A stretch of 64,000 nucleotides of DNA. Source: Gliomastix tumulicola (lineage: Eukaryota; Ascomycota; Sordariomycetes; Hypocreales; Bionectriaceae). Made by a program: the position numbers and the translations under genes. The notes beneath the pieces were generated by a model. It made no database searches. It was not told the DNA's origin and was given only the letters and a program-made list of their open reading frames with translations. The DNA lies in contig BCHX01000004.1 of NCBI GenBank assembly GCA_001599755.1, positions 62,001 through 126,000 of the forward strand, written 5' to 3'. How positions within the stretch are numbered: position 1 is the first letter of the stretch; each line of letters starts with the position of its first letter. Positions 12,501 to 27,500 of this stretch are shown here, in pieces.

Positions 12501-15500
12501 GATGACTTCGCAGCATCAAGGGAAGGGATGGGTTGATAGGACATGATTGAACTGAACAACGGTCGTCCAGTCAGATTCAGATCATGCTGGATATCAGACA
12601 GCGAAGTGTGCTGATGGGGAAGGCTGTTGACGTAGTCCGTATGAACTTGCTTGATGAGCTCCGGCGAAGTCAACGAGGTGTTGATGTCCACTCTGCAGAC
12701 GAGCATGTTGATGAAGAGACCCACGGCGTTCTCGACATCCTCAACTGGCACATCTCGGCCAGCGTTGAGATAGCCAAATGCGACCTGATCGGCGTTGGTG
12801 AAGCTGCGCAAAACCAGAGACCAGGCTGCTTGGAAGGTGTTGGACATGGTAACGCCGTGCTGGAGGCAGAATGCCTTGATGGCGGAGAATGTCGAAGAGA
12901 AGTCAAGCCTGAGGGACTGCAAAGTCTTGGGGCCACTGGGCTCGTCACACAGAACAGGGAGGATGCAGGGCTCCATGTCTCTCAGGTACGAGGTCCAATA
13001 CTTGAGTGACTCAGCTTCGCTGCTGGCGTTGAGGTAGGAGATGAAGTTGCTGTAGAGGGGCCCGGTTTCGCTGGGAAGTGTGCCCTCGTAAGCCAGCTCG
13101 AGGTCCCTGAACAGGATGCCAATACTTGCACCGTCCATGATCGCGTGTGTAAGATCAATCTTGGCATAGACCTCTCCTGACTTCGTGACGCATGTCGTGA
13201 ACCTATGGGGCGCTCTGTACATGTAGTCCGCGATAGGCTGCTGCTTAGCGAAGGTTGTGAGAACATCCGAAGGGTCATCGCATTGCAGCTCCACGAAGTC
13301 GGCAGGGAGGGCCTTGACCACTATCTGGGTGACAAGGCTCTGCTGAGAGACACCATCAACGAAGACGGTTCTCAGGGTTGCATGGCGCGAGACCACATCA
13401 TTCCAGGCGGTTTGCAGGCGCTGAACGCTAGCCGATGCACCGTCAACCGAGGCCTTGAAGATGGACTCAACGGCATAGTACTCCGTGTTCTTGCTCTGGT
13501 TGAGAAGCAGGGTCTGCTGCAGGGACGTGGCTGGGTAGATGTCTTCGATATCCCTGACATCAATGGACTGCTTTCGCGGAAGTCGATCCTGCAACAATGT
13601 CTGCAGCTCTGCATCGGACCAGCTCATGAGCGGGAAGTCACTGACGGTCACCCTCGACTCCATGCTCGCAAGAGCCTTGGCGGCATGGACCAGGGACTGT
13701 TCGAAAGCCTCGATCCACTTCTTGATGATTTGTTGGCGAGGAGTATCCTTGCAGTACGTGAAGGACATTTCGAAGCGGCCATTCAGAACGACAGCTCCGA
13801 TCTCGAACAAGGCGGGACGCTGCACGTCATCACCGATATCAGAGGCAAACTCAGCGCCGGTGCGAGGCTCAAGGCGCAAGAAGGCGTCCTCGGCCTCGAA
13901 TTGCTGGTATTGGCCGAGGTAGTTGAACAGAACCTCCATGGCAGTGTTGCTTCCGAATCGATCCTTTCCAGCCTCATTGAGGAATCGGCTCGCAAAGTAC
14001 TCCCATCCGTTTCGTGGCACAAGACGGCGGCGGTCCTTGACTTGGCGAAGAGTGTCCGCCAGGTCGTCAGATGAGGATGCAGGGACGTAGAGCGGAGACA
14101 TCGTGGTGAACCAGCCAACAGACGATGAGAGATCAATAGAGTCGTCCCAAGGCTCACGGCCGTGGGCTTCTGTGAAGATGGCAGGAGTCGTATCGCGGTC
14201 TTTGAAGGCCACGGCAAAGGCATGTAGCAATGCGGCGATGACAATCTCCACAGTCTGTGTCTTCAAGGCCTTGTTGCTATCACCCAGCAAGCTCGCCGTG
14301 GTACCGGCATCAAGAGTGAACGTGTCCCGAAGGGTGTTGCCGTAGGTGTTGAGGTTCGGGTCAACTTGCCAGTAACGCTCATGGTCGAATTCAGGGAGCT
14401 CAAATGGCAGTACATGCTCGGGTACAAGCTTTGTAGCATGTTCCTCCTGGGCTGAGAGCCATTTCTGGAACGGGAATGGCGCTTGTGTGGTGAATTGGCC
14501 TTGGACGAGGACATCCTCAAGATCCTGCAGTATAATACGCCAGGAAACAAGATCCACGACCAAATGATGTGCCACGGCGAACATGATCTGCTCACCATCC
14601 TGTCCGTTGCATAGATCGACAGAAAATACTGGACCACGAACCATATCCAAACCATCCTGAGCGGCGGCAACAACCGCAGCGACATCTTGGGTTGATGTAG
14701 TTCCATGAGTGCTGAAGCGGAAGCATCCGTCGGATTCGCCAAGGATCGACTGTGACCAGACGCCGTTGTCATCGCAGGAGAATCTCGCTCGGAGCATAGA
14801 ATGTCTCTTCACTAGCTTCTCAAGGGCCTCTCGCACATTCTGAGAGTTCACAGTTCGTGAGATCCTGAGCAGGAAGCTCTGGTTGAAGCGCTTCGCAGGA
14901 GCGACAGAGTTGATGAACATTTGCTGGATGGGACTGAGCGCGAATGGCGTATCATAGGACTCCTTATGGATGCCAGCAGATCCAGCCATAGGCACCGCAA
15001 TGCGTGCCAGGTCTGATATCGTCTTGCTGCGAAGGATCTGCTGCACGCTGACGTCCAAGCCCTCAACTCGAGACCTAGACACCATCTGCATCGCACCGAT
15101 GGAGTCGCCGCCAAGGTTCATGAAAGAGACGTTCAAGGGGATCTTGTCCTTGGGGCGGTTGAGGACACGGCTGAGGATATCCTGGATCTTGTCTTCTTGG
15201 TCGGTTCTCGGGATCGTATCGTTGGTGTTACCGCTGATGAGGTCAATCTCAAAGTCAGACGTTGCCTGCAGGTCTTGCACCCAAGTGAGAATCTTCTTCC
15301 TGTCAGTCTTTCCTGACGTCGTCTCTGGAAGACTGTTCACTGCAAGCCAGTATGAGGGGACCATGTAGGTTGGCAGCTTGCCGCTCATATACTCCCTGAT
15401 TTCTGCAACTTCAGATGTAATGGAAGTCATGTCACTCTCTGAAAGCGGCATCAGATGCTCATGGGATTCTCCAATGGGTTCCTGGTCGGAAGAATGTGCA

Positions 15501-18500
15501 ACGAGGGCAACAAGGCGCCTCGCGTAGGGGCCGGCTTTGGGAAGAACAACAAGCGGCGCTGCGCCTGATGAAGAACCCTCGCGCATGTGATACTCGATCT
15601 CAGCGGGCTCGATTCTCTGGCCGTTGAACTTGACCTGCGAATCCTTCCGCGACACAAACAGGAGCGAGCCATCCGCTTCATATCGCACAAGATCACCGGT
15701 CTTATAGAACCGGCGATGGCTGGGATCAGGGTCTTGACACCACTTGGGATCGCGGATGAAAGCTGCGTCCGTCTTGGCTGGGTCATTCAGATAGCCGTTG
15801 GCAAGAGTTGGGCCTTGAAGAAGCAACTCTCCGACACTCCCGACCGGGGCCAGCTTGTTATAGTCGTTCGCCTCAACCACCCACGTGTTGAGACCCATGG
15901 GAAGACCAATCTGGTTAGGTCGACCGGTGTCAGGTTGCACAACGAGGGTCGTGGAGAAGACACTGCACTCAGTCGGGCCGTAAGCCAGCATCAGGCGCAC
16001 CCGATGAGCCCAGACGTCGACATTGTCCTTTCCGACGGGCTCGCCACCGACGATGACCGTCTCCAGCAACGGGACTTGATCGGGCGAGATCAGACGAAGA
16101 ACAGTCGGGGTGAAGAAGGCCCATGTCACCGAAAGCTCTTTCATGGAGATGCCAAGGTCTGCGCCGAGTCTCTGCTTGTCGCTCGGGACGCAGACACATC
16201 CTCCAACAGTCAGTGTTGTGAAGATCTCGGCAATGCATGCGTCGAAGATGTAGGATGCAAACTGGTACACGCGGGATGCGCTTGTCAGTTTCATCCTTGG
16301 GCCGTGATACGCCATGCTCGAGCAGATGGCAGTGTGAGAGATGACCACTCCCTTTGGCTTGCCTGTACTTCCCGAGGTGAAGATGACGTACGCCTTGCTG
16401 TCGGGCTCTGCAGGCGGCAGGTCAGACTCGGATGCGGACTGTGGTAGTGAAGCCAGCATGTCAGTTGTCACCTCCAACACCGTCTGAGCGGCGATGGCGG
16501 GAGCAGTAGGTGACTTGAGGATAAGGAAAGCACCAGTGTCAACGACGAGTTCGTTCAATCGGCTCAACGGATGAGATGGATCAAGTGGTACAAAGGCACC
16601 ACCCGCTTTCATGATGGCAACCATCGAGAGGATTGCCACTGCCGACTTCTCGAAGCAGATGGGAACCAGGGTCCCGGGCTGGACTCCCAGGCTCACCAGG
16701 TGATGAGCTAGTCGATCCGTAACGCTCTCGAGCTCGTTGTATGTGTAAGATGCGTCCCAGGAGCAGATAGCCTCCGATTCTGGCTGCTCGAGCACCTTCT
16801 TCGAAACGAGGGCATGCATGCAGTCCTTGACCGATTCAGGATACGTGCCATTCCACTGGAAGATCTGGTCCAGATCGTAGGTGGTGCATGGATCAATGTC
16901 GGCAATCGTTGCTGTTTGAGATGCGCTCATCAGCTGCTTGACAGTCTGGTCGAGCTGCCGGAGGATTCGATCGGCTTCCTCCTTGCTCACGACGTGGGAG
17001 TCAATATGCATGTCGATGTTGACGCTCTGGGAGCCAACGGTACACTCCGTCACCAGGGCATAAGTCAGGAAGCCGTCAGAGGGGTTGGCAAGAGGTTCAA
17101 GTCCCAAGCTTCGGTCAGACGAATCCGATGCAGACGTCTGGATGAGGAGGAGGTTCTTGAAGTCACACGCCATGCTGCTACCAGGCCCAAGGCGCTTGAT
17201 ATGCTGCAGACCGACATGCTCGTGAGGGATGATGGCAGCGGCATCCTGCTGGGTCTTGAGCAGATAGTCGCTGATGGTGGAGGTCTCATCGATGCGGACT
17301 CGCACAGGGACGGTGCTCATGGTTGGTCCAACCATCTGATCGATTCCATTGACGGGGGCCGTGCGGCCATTTTGCGTGAGACCGAAAACCACGTCGTCCG
17401 ACTCGCTGGCTCGAGACAAGACCAGTGCCCAGGCGGCTCGCAGCAGCGTAGCCATAGTGACATCGGCAACGCGCTGGTCCGATGGCAGATCGATTGAACG
17501 CCTGACCGTCTCAGAGACATGAGGCTGGTATGTAGCTGAGGGAAGCCTGGGGTAGTTCACATCCTCGAGGCCGGAGAATTGAGTCTTCCAGAAGTCGCTG
17601 GACTCGCTCTTGTCAAGCGACTGCAAATACGCGATGAAGTTGGCGTATGCTGGCGCAGCTGGAGCTTCCTGCTTGTCATATATATCGTTGACTTGGTCAA
17701 GCATGAGGTTCATCGAGTATCCGTCGTAGGCTGAGTGATGAGCCGTGAGAACAAAGTACCGATCGTTAGAGTCTGACTCCTCGACGATGGCATACCGAGT
17801 CAGAATATCACCATAGCCCATGGCGACCTTCTTATCGTTCTCGAGGTATGCGTTCAGACTCTGGGACTCTGCCCAGGCAATGTCGGCATCAAAGACCACC
17901 TGGCAGGCGCCCGAGGCCTCTGTGTGGATAATGGCAGAGCGGAGAATCGGGGCAGACCGGGCAAGGGTATTCCAGGCGTCCTTGAATAGACGGATGTCGA
18001 TGTGCGAGGGCAGACGATAGGCTTGCTGAAGAACATAGGCGGAGGGGTCGTTCTGAGTGATAGCGAACATGGCCTCCTGGAGAGGTGTGCATGGAAACGC
18101 GTCTTCGACCTTGGCAGGAGCATGCGCGCCACACCTCTCAACTTCATCCAAAACCAGGCTCTTTGATGTGCTGTCCTTAAGCAGCGCAAAGGGCTCAAGG
18201 GGTTGGTCAATGGCGTTGGCGTCGGCTGCAGATTCGCTCTCTCCGATCCTCGCGCTGATCACTGCCGCAACGTCTGAGAGCATGGGGTGCTTGAAAATGT
18301 CCGCCACAGTCAGGGGAATGCCTGCATTCCGGGCCTTTGACACCACACGCATAGCTGAAAGCGAGTCACCACCAATGCGGAAGAATAAGTCATCCTTTCC
18401 GATGGTGTGGCTAGAGATCTTGAGTTCGGCTGCCCAGATATCGCGGATTTGCCGTTCCAGTGCAGTTGACGGCTCCACGGCCGTGCGGTTTGAGAGAGCG

Positions 18501-21500
18501 AATGTACGAAGCTCCTCTGGCTGCAAGTCCTCCGCGATCTTTCGCAGAGACTTCCTGTCAGACTTGCCAGCGGCAGATTTAGGCATGGTGTTGACAGGAA
18601 TCCAGATAGAGGGGACCATGTAGGATGGCAGGGAATCGGCCAGAGCCTTTCGCAGACTCTCGACAAGGGCCTCCAGTGGCTCTGAAAGGTCAAGGACAAT
18701 GTTGGCAGCGGAGGTATCTGAGTGCTCGGGGATGCGAAGGAACGCCACCAAAGCTGGTCTTCCATCTTGTGCAGTTGGCTTCACCAGTTCAACTACCACC
18801 TCAGATGTAGCAGGGAGGCGGCGACTGATTTGGAACTCGATCTCTCCCAGCTCGAGTCGTTGGCCGTGAAGCTTGATCTGGGCATCTCTTCTCCGTACGA
18901 ACTTGATGTCGCCTTGCCACTTGGTGTAGACGACCAAGTCACCTGTCTTGTATGCTCGCTGCCCTGGAAGCCAGGACGGGCTGTTGATAAAGGCCTCGGC
19001 CGTCTTAGTAGGCTCATTCAGATACCCACGGGCGAGCGTAGGGCCGGTCAGAACCAGCTCGCCGATAGAGCCAACCGGAGCGAGCAGGTCGTGATTGTCG
19101 GGCTGCACAATCCAGGTTTGACTTCCCACCGCGCGTCCGATGAAGCCCGGCTCGGCATGCTCAGGAATCAGGGGGCCACAGGCAGCAATGACTGCAGCTT
19201 CGGTAGGACCGTAGCCTGAAATCACTTCAATACCCCTACCGACCCAGTCGGCAACCACATCCTTTGATATGGCTTCACCTCCAACCACAAGCGTCTTAAG
19301 AGTGGTGATGTCCTTGCTAGAGATCGTACGAAGAACTGAAGGTGTTAGGAGTATCCAAGTCGCTCCCAATGCCGAAATAGATCCAGCCAAGTTGCTCATG
19401 CGCTGGTCTTCGGAGGGAACGCAGACACAGCCGCCAAGCGCCAATGTGGTCAGGATTTCCGTGATGGACGCATCGAACGTGTAGGAAGCGAACTGGTACA
19501 CACGCGACTGGGGTCCCAGCTTCACTCCTGGACCGTGGGCAGCAATGGAGCTGCTCAGTGCTCGGTGCTGGACAACGACACCCTTCGGCTTGCCTGTGCT
19601 GCCTGAGGTAAACAAGACATACGCAGAGTTGTCAGGCGTAACAGCTGATGTCAGTGCTGAGACGCTGTCCTCGTCATCGTCCAATAGGGATGAGGAGACA
19701 ACAAGTAGGCTGGATGCAGATGCCTCGAACTTGCTGGACGTGGTTGGTGAGACCAGTACCAAGTCGCTGTTTATATCAAGCAACAGGCTTTGAAGTCTGT
19801 CTGAGGGGTGCGAATGGTCAAGAGGGACGAATGCTGCTCCCGCTTTCATGACAGCAAGCATGGACACGATCATCCAGCACGACTTCTCGAAGCAGAGCGG
19901 CACAATGGCATCAGGCAGAATACCACGCTTGATTAGCTGGTGAGCCAATCGGTCACTGACCGCGTCAAGCTGTTCATAAGTGAAGTCCCCATCCCAGGAG
20001 GAAACAGCCAGAGCTTGAGGCTGCTTCAAGGCCTGGTCCCTGAATGTTTCATGCACGCAGACATCTCGGACTCCGGAAGGGTTCGAGTTCCACGAAGTCA
20101 CTAAAGCGTGGTCGTGCGAACTGAAAAGGTCCACGTCTTTGACCGATTGGTTCAGACTCTTCATTGTAGCAGACAGCGCCTTGTCAAACGAAGTTGCAAC
20201 GCTTGTCATCAGCTGTGCTGACACAGCATCTGGGCGATGCTTCAGGATGACTTGAATGTCATCACTAGAGTAACCCACATTCACCGTGATGGCAAACTAA
20301 AAAATATCATTAGCTTCGGGAACTGGAGTGTCAGATAACGAGTGGGATCGACTTACCTCGGACGGGTCGAAGTCATCCAGGACTTGAATAGACAGGTCAA
20401 GGTCGTCTCCAGATTGGGCTGGTGAGTTGCGTTGAATGGATACGGCCGTGTTGAACAAGCCTCGACCGCTCATCTGAATTCCATGGAGGATCTCTGCGAG
20501 CGAGATGTGCTGATGTGGAAGAGCTTCGAGGAAGTCCTGCTGCATTGTTTCGGTCACTTGGGACAGAGGTGCAGTGGCACTCAAGTCCAATCTGCAGAGA
20601 AGCATGTTGATGAATGGACCGACTGCATCCTGGATCCCATCCAATGGGATATCGCGTCCAGATACAGCGTATGCGAAGCAGACCTGCTCCGATCCGACAT
20701 AAGATCTGAGCACAAGACCCCAAGCCGTTTGTACGAGATTCGAGATTGTGACTCCATTCTGGTCGCAAAACGCGGACAGCTCCTCTGCCGATGTGCTCAA
20801 CTGCACATTAACTGAGTGTAGCTCGCCGTGATCGACGCTACCTTCCTTAGCTGTAGGGAACAAGCAAGGCTCGACCTCGTTCAGGTACGTCTTCCAGTAA
20901 GCTAGGCCTTCCTCGGGTGGCTTGTTGTCGAGGTATTGAATATAGTCAACAAAGGCGAAGGCTGGATCTGCTGCCAACTTGTCGTCGTACGCATCAGCGA
21001 GGTCCGTGAAGATGGACGCGATAGAGCCACCATCTACAAGTGCGTGAGAAATATCAAAGCGCATGTACGTCTTGGTAGAGGTGTGACAAAGAGTCAGCTG
21101 ATGGGCCGGCATCGAACCATTGATCATGGGTGTCGAGGGTTTCTGCTGGCGGAGAAGTGTGACAGCCTCTTCGTCATCAGCAGCCTCTATCAGTGCCACG
21201 GAAGGAGTCATCTCTCTCAGCAGGATTTGGTTGAAGACACCCCCATCGCCATCGGTAGCCACACCATCAACAAAGATGGTGCGCAGAATGGAGTGCCTAT
21301 CGACAACTCTTTGCCATGCACTGCGAAGCCTTTCAACTTGCACACCCTTCGGGTGCCTTAACTCTGAGATGGTGTAGGTCTGATAGTTGTCAGAGCCTTG
21401 AGATTGGCTGACGAGCATGGACGTTTGCAGGGGCGAGCAAGGGTATACACTCTCAACATCTTGCCAGTTCGAAACCCCAATGGTAGGCAAGGTGTTCTCG

Positions 21501-24500
21501 ACCAGCTGGGAAAGGCCGTCGTAAGTGAGGCAAAGTCTGGGGAAGTCACTCAGAGTCGCGGCAGGTGTCAGATTCGATAGCGACGTGATTGCGTTTTCCA
21601 ATGCAGCTTGGGACGCCTTCACCCACTGCCCAATCTTGGTCAGGTCTTTCATCTTAGTGTTATAGTTGAATGACATGTGGAGAGAACCCCGGTTGACGAC
21701 AGCAGATACCTCGATGAGTGACCATCGAGCAGTCTTCGGCCCAACGTCAACGGCGCTCGCTGGTGCTTCCCAGTCATATTGGCTGAACAGACCATCAGCT
21801 TGCTCCAGTTGCTGATAGAGACCAAGGTAGTTGAATCCGATTTCAGCCGTGCCGTAGTTGCCAAACTCGACCTTGCCGTCGTCGTTGAGATACCTGGAGG
21901 TGAAGTACGGCCAGCCGTTGCCGGGAATTCGTCTGCGGACGTCTTTCGTCTGTTTCACAGCTTGGATCACACCCTCGCCGGCGCTGACAGGGACATGCAC
22001 AGGAGAAATAGTTGTGAACCATCCGACGGTGTTAGCAACGTCCAGCTCAGGCGCCCAAGGCTCTCTGCCGTGGCCTTCGACAAATACAGTCGGGACCTGT
22101 CGGTCTTGGAAGACTTCGTTGAAAGATGTGAGGACGGATGCAATCAGGACATCCACCACGTCGGTCCGGAGTGCTTCGTGGGAAACACCGAGAAGAGATG
22201 CCGTCGACTCCTTATCGAGGACGAAGCTTTCTTCCCTCGTGTCACCGTACGTGTTGGGTGTATCCTCCATCCCCCAGTAAGCGATGTTGGCAGGGACAAT
22301 CTGAGTGGAAAGTGCCTTGGCTGGGGTCAGCTCTTCCTGGGCGTGTTGCGCCTGAAGACGAGCCCAGGCCTGGAAAGGCAGCGGCTTGTCGACGGGCATG
22401 GAGCCTGTCGTCAAAACCGTTTCAAGGTCATGCATAATCACACGCCACGACACCAGGTCAATAACGAGGTGGTGGGCGACCAAGAACAGAAGCTGCTCCT
22501 CGTTGAAGTCCGACTTTTCAAACAAAGTGGCACCGAACACAGGGCCCTTCCCAATATCCAGGCCATTCTGGGCATCCGAGATGACGGATTCGAACTCGTC
22601 TTGCCCCTGGGCAGTGTGAACGAAGAAATGGTAGCTTCCATCTACCTCACTGGGAATGATTTGAGTCCACTCCCCTGATTCGTTTCGAATGAACCTTGCC
22701 CTCAGCATGGTATGCCGTCTGACCAGTCGTTCCACCGCGGAGGCGACGTCAGAAGCCTGCACCTGTCGATGAACGCGAAGGAAAAAGGACTGGTGGAAAC
22801 GGGAGGAACCGTCAGTGAGGCTCACTCCTGACTTCTCAGCACTCTCAGTCAGTTCGAAGTGCATCTGCTGAATGGGTGTGAGATTGAAAGTGACATCTGC
22901 TTCTTCAGTGATGGTATATGACTGCCGGGCCTGACGTTGAGAGGAGGCAGCAACTTGAGCCAGGGTCTTTCCAGATAAAAGGTTCTCCAAAGCCAGATAC
23001 AGTCCTGCACTCCGGCATCGGGAGATGAGATGCATAGCGGTGATGGAGTCGCCCCCAAGACTCACGAACGACTTGTTCATGCCAATCTTGGAGGGAGGCA
23101 GGTTCAGCACAGAGCAGCAGATATCCTGTAGTTCCTGCTCAATAACAGTCTGCGGCATCTGAACGGCCCCCAGAGCAATGATGCTCTCGATATGCTGTCG
23201 AGTTTCCTCGTCTGCTGTCTCCAACCACTGGCGCACCTTGACACGGTCCAGCTTGCCAGAGGGTGACAAAGGCATGGCTGTCACCACGGCCCAGACAGTC
23301 GGAACCATGTAGAGCGGAAGTGCCTGGGAGAGGGCCTCTTGGATCTCGGCGATCCTAGCAGTGGCCAGCTTTCTGTCTTCGGTATCGATGATTTGCAGAG
23401 GAGGGTCCGAAGACGAGGCAAGCTCTTTCAGGGCAACGACGCCGACAATCTTCTGGTGGAAGATTCCGGTCTTAGGCAGCAAGGCGGCTGCGTGCTTGAC
23501 GGACGGCTGGATAACAAGTCGCTGTTCGATTTCCCCGAGCTCGATACGCTGGCCGCGGAGCTTGACTTGCGAGTCCTTGCGCCCGATGAAGTTGATGGAC
23601 AGGTCCTCGTTGTACCGGACAACATCTCCGGTCTTATAGAAGCGTCGCGGACCGTTACCGGAGCGAGCCCAACGAGGATTAGTGATGAAGGCAGCAGCAG
23701 TCAAATCCTCTCGGTTAAGATAGCCGCGGGCTAGCAGATGGCCCTCGATCAACAGCTCTCCAGGACATCCAATGGGCACAAGGCGGTCATGGTCATCGGG
23801 ATCGACAATCCACAAGCTTCCGCCAACAGCATGTCCAATGTTGGCGGCGTCCGTCTCGAGCGTGACGTTGGGCTGAATAACAGATGCAATGGCGCACTCA
23901 CTGGGTCCGTATCCGTTCATGAACTGGAGGCTTTGGGACCAGGCTTCAATGTTCTCCTTCGAAAGCGCCTCACCTCCAAGCACAAGTGTCTTCAGAGTGG
24001 GAACGTCGGCAGGGCGAATCATCTTCACGACTGTAGGCGTCAAGAAAGCCCATGTGGCGCGAGTGTTTCGAATCATGCTCGCAACACCCTCGGCCCTGAT
24101 TTCAGCGCTGGGAATGCAGGCACAAGCGCCAACCGACATGGCAGAAAGGGTCTCCAGAATGCTGACATCGAACGAGTACGACGCGAATTGCAGGACTCGG
24201 CTTGTGTTGTCCATGCAAATGGTCTTTGTATAGTGAGCAGCGCTCGTCAGGAAAGCACTGTGTTCAAGCACGCAACCCTTCGGCGTGCCAGTACTGCCGG
24301 AAGTGAAGATCACGTAAAGTGCATCACTAGGCTTAGCTCTCGATTTAAGCACACTTTCATCGGCACTGGGCAGAGCGTCAAGGGTACTCTGGTTGACGTG
24401 GACAACCTGGAACTCAGACTCCCACAGTGAAGAACAGTCGTCCGAGGCCAGGATGAGAGTCGCTTGAACCTGCTCGACGATTGTCTTCAGTCTAGCAGTC

Positions 24501-27500
24501 GGGTTCGTCGGGTCCAGGAGAACGAACGCACTCCCGGCTTTTGACACAGCCAGCATGGCAATTACCGTCCATGCTGACTTTTCGAAGCATAGCGGGATCA
24601 TGCTGTTGGCTTTGATACCAAGACTGATGAGATGAACAGCGAGCTTTGTTGACAGCTGGTCCACGTCGGAGAAGGTAAATTCGCCGTCCCAGGACGAAAT
24701 CGCGGGAGCATCGGGCTGAGAGACAACCCATCTCTTGATGACTTCATGGGCACAAGCATCGACCTTGTCAGGCACAGAAGCGTTCTTCCGCTTCGACAGG
24801 CTGAGCTTGTCCTCGGGGGCAATCAAATCAAGAGAGCCAATTTCCGTATCAGCAGTAGCCGAGCTGAGCTGACGGATGGCATGCTCAAACTGAAACAGCA
24901 GACGGCGGACTTGAGCAGCACCAATAACGCCCTCGTCATACTGTGCGGCGACCTTGATGCTGTGGGCGCCCAAGAAGCATTCCATTCCAAGCGGGTAGGT
25001 GTGGAAGTCGTCACGGCCAAAATCCATCGACTTCACTCCGTCGATGCCGTCTTGCTTGCCGCCCTCGGGCTGGATCACAAGCAAGTTGCGGAAATCACAG
25101 GCAGCCTGGCAATCCGGGCTCATGCGGCGGATGTTCTGGATACCGACATGCTGGAAAGGAATGGCTTCAATCGTTTGCGTCTGGACGTCGGAAAGATAGT
25201 CGGCGACAGTCTGCTCCAGATCCAGGGTCACTCGTACTGGCACAGTGGCGAGCGTTGGGCCAACAATATCTGTGATCCCTGGTAGAGACGCGTCTCGGCC
25301 AGTGACCGTGGCACCAAACACGACATCAGTCGAGTGCGTGTACTGAGACATGAGCAGCGCCCAAGCAGCCCGGACAATAGTAGCGTTGGTGATGTTGGAT
25401 GTCACAGGACGATCAAGCTGCAGGTTGTGGGTGATGGTCTGATCGGCACATACTTGATGAGTTGTGGAAGGCAGACGGGGGAAGTTCGACGGCGCTGCTC
25501 CAGAGAAGCGAGATGTCCAGTACTCTTCCGCGTCGTCCCGATTAGTACCAGAGATATGTCTGACGTATGTGTTGAAGGAAGGCGGCTCAGGAACATCCTG
25601 CCCGAGGTACGCCTTGGCCAACGCTGCCATGATGAGGCCAATGGAGAAGCCGTCGTAAATCACATGGTGAACGGTCCAGACAAAATAGGTCCAGGAAGCC
25701 TTCTTAACCAGAGCAAGGCGAGTCAGAGGGTGTCCGTAGCCCATGACCGTTGCCAGATCCCGCTTGAGATAGTCACCCAGCGCTTCAGTAGTAGCCGTCA
25801 AGGGAATATCGTCCTCGACAATGATCTGGTGCGTTCCTGATGCCGCATTGATGATTCTTGTCCTCAGGATGCCAAACCTGCGGGTGACGATCTTCCAAGC
25901 ATTGACATAACGCTCAATATCCACGCCATTCGAGAGAGCAAACGTGTTCTGCAGCACGTACGATCCGGCAGTCCTCAGGGAGAGTGCCATTAATCCCTCC
26001 TGCAATGGAGTTGCCGGATAGATGTCAAGGACGTCGCGAGGGCCCAGATCATAGTCAGTGACGCACAGGCGGACGAGGGCCTCTTTAGAGTCTGCCGAAA
26101 TCAATGAGAACGGTGCGACCTCAGAAAGCTGCTCTTCTCCCTCGAATCTCGATGCCACGAGGGACAGACTCGCAATTGTAGGGTTGCCGAAGATTTGTGC
26201 CACTGTGATAGCAACACCGTCACGACGAGCCGCTGCCACGAGCTTGATAGCGGCAAGGGAGTCGCCGCCGCGCTGGAAGAAGTTGTCATCAATACCCAGA
26301 GAGCCATTCGCCACTGGCAAGATCGCTTCCCAGAAGCGAAGCATGGCCGACTCCATGGCATTTGTCGGTGCGCGCTTATCTGCACTGGCAAGGGCATACT
26401 CGGCCACCTTCTCCTCGGCCAGATCGACGACGAGCTTCTTCAGTGCCCGCTCGTTGACCTTGCCGGCAACAGTGAGGGGAATGGAGCTGACAGGAATGTA
26501 CATGGAGGGGACCATGTACGAAGGCAGAGCTTGGGCGAGGGCGATTTGCAGGTCAACGAGCTCCTTAGACAGCGCATCTGTCAAGTTGACTGCTTGAGAA
26601 GAACCATTACTGTCCGCCACCTCATCAGAGATATGAATGAAGGCGACCAGTTGCTTGTCGGAAGCTGCGCCGGTACGAGATACAACTTGAGCCACGACTC
26701 TCTGCGCGCTGGGCAAGTTGGCCTTGATGTTGTATTCGACTTCTCCAAGCTCCAGACGCTGTCCTCGGAGCTTCACCTGGTTATCCTTTCTCCCCAGGAA
26801 GCGCAGTCGTCCCTCTGGTCCCAGCTGGACGAGGTCTCCGGTCTTGTAGAAGCGAGCAGGGGCTTTTCTGGATGCATCCTCAAACCAAGTCGGGCTCTTG
26901 ATGAAGACTTCGGCAGTCTTGTCCGGATTCTTCCAATACTCTCGAGCCAAAGTCGGCCCTCCAACGATCATCTCGCCAGGGCAACCAGGGGGAAGGAGAC
27001 GGTCGTGGTTGTCGGGATCCACGATCCAGACCGTGCAGCCCACGGGTGTTCCAATATCTCCAGGCGTGCTATAGACTCCCACGTCACGGTTTGATGCCGT
27101 GCAGACGGAGCACTCAGTCGGTCCAAAGCCATTCACCAGAGTCACCGCTCCTGACCAGGTCGCGATATCTTCTTTTGTCATAGCCTCACCTGCCAGGCAG
27201 AGCGTCTTGAGAGTGGGCAGCTCGGAGGGAGTGAACAGGCGGGCAAAGGACGGCGTAAGACAAGCCCAGTTGATCTCGAACCGCGCGATGAATTCGGACA
27301 GGTGGTTCGACTTCTCGTCATCGGTAGGAATGCAAACACAGCCTCCGACAAGCAAGGGTGCGAGAAGCTCAGCCAGAGATCCATCGAAGCTGTAGGACAT
27401 GAACTGCAGGGCACGCGTCTTCTCCGACACGCACAAGCCCCTGGCGATCGGGGCTGCGTTGCTCACAAACGCGGAGTGCTCCAGTATAGTGCCCTTCGGC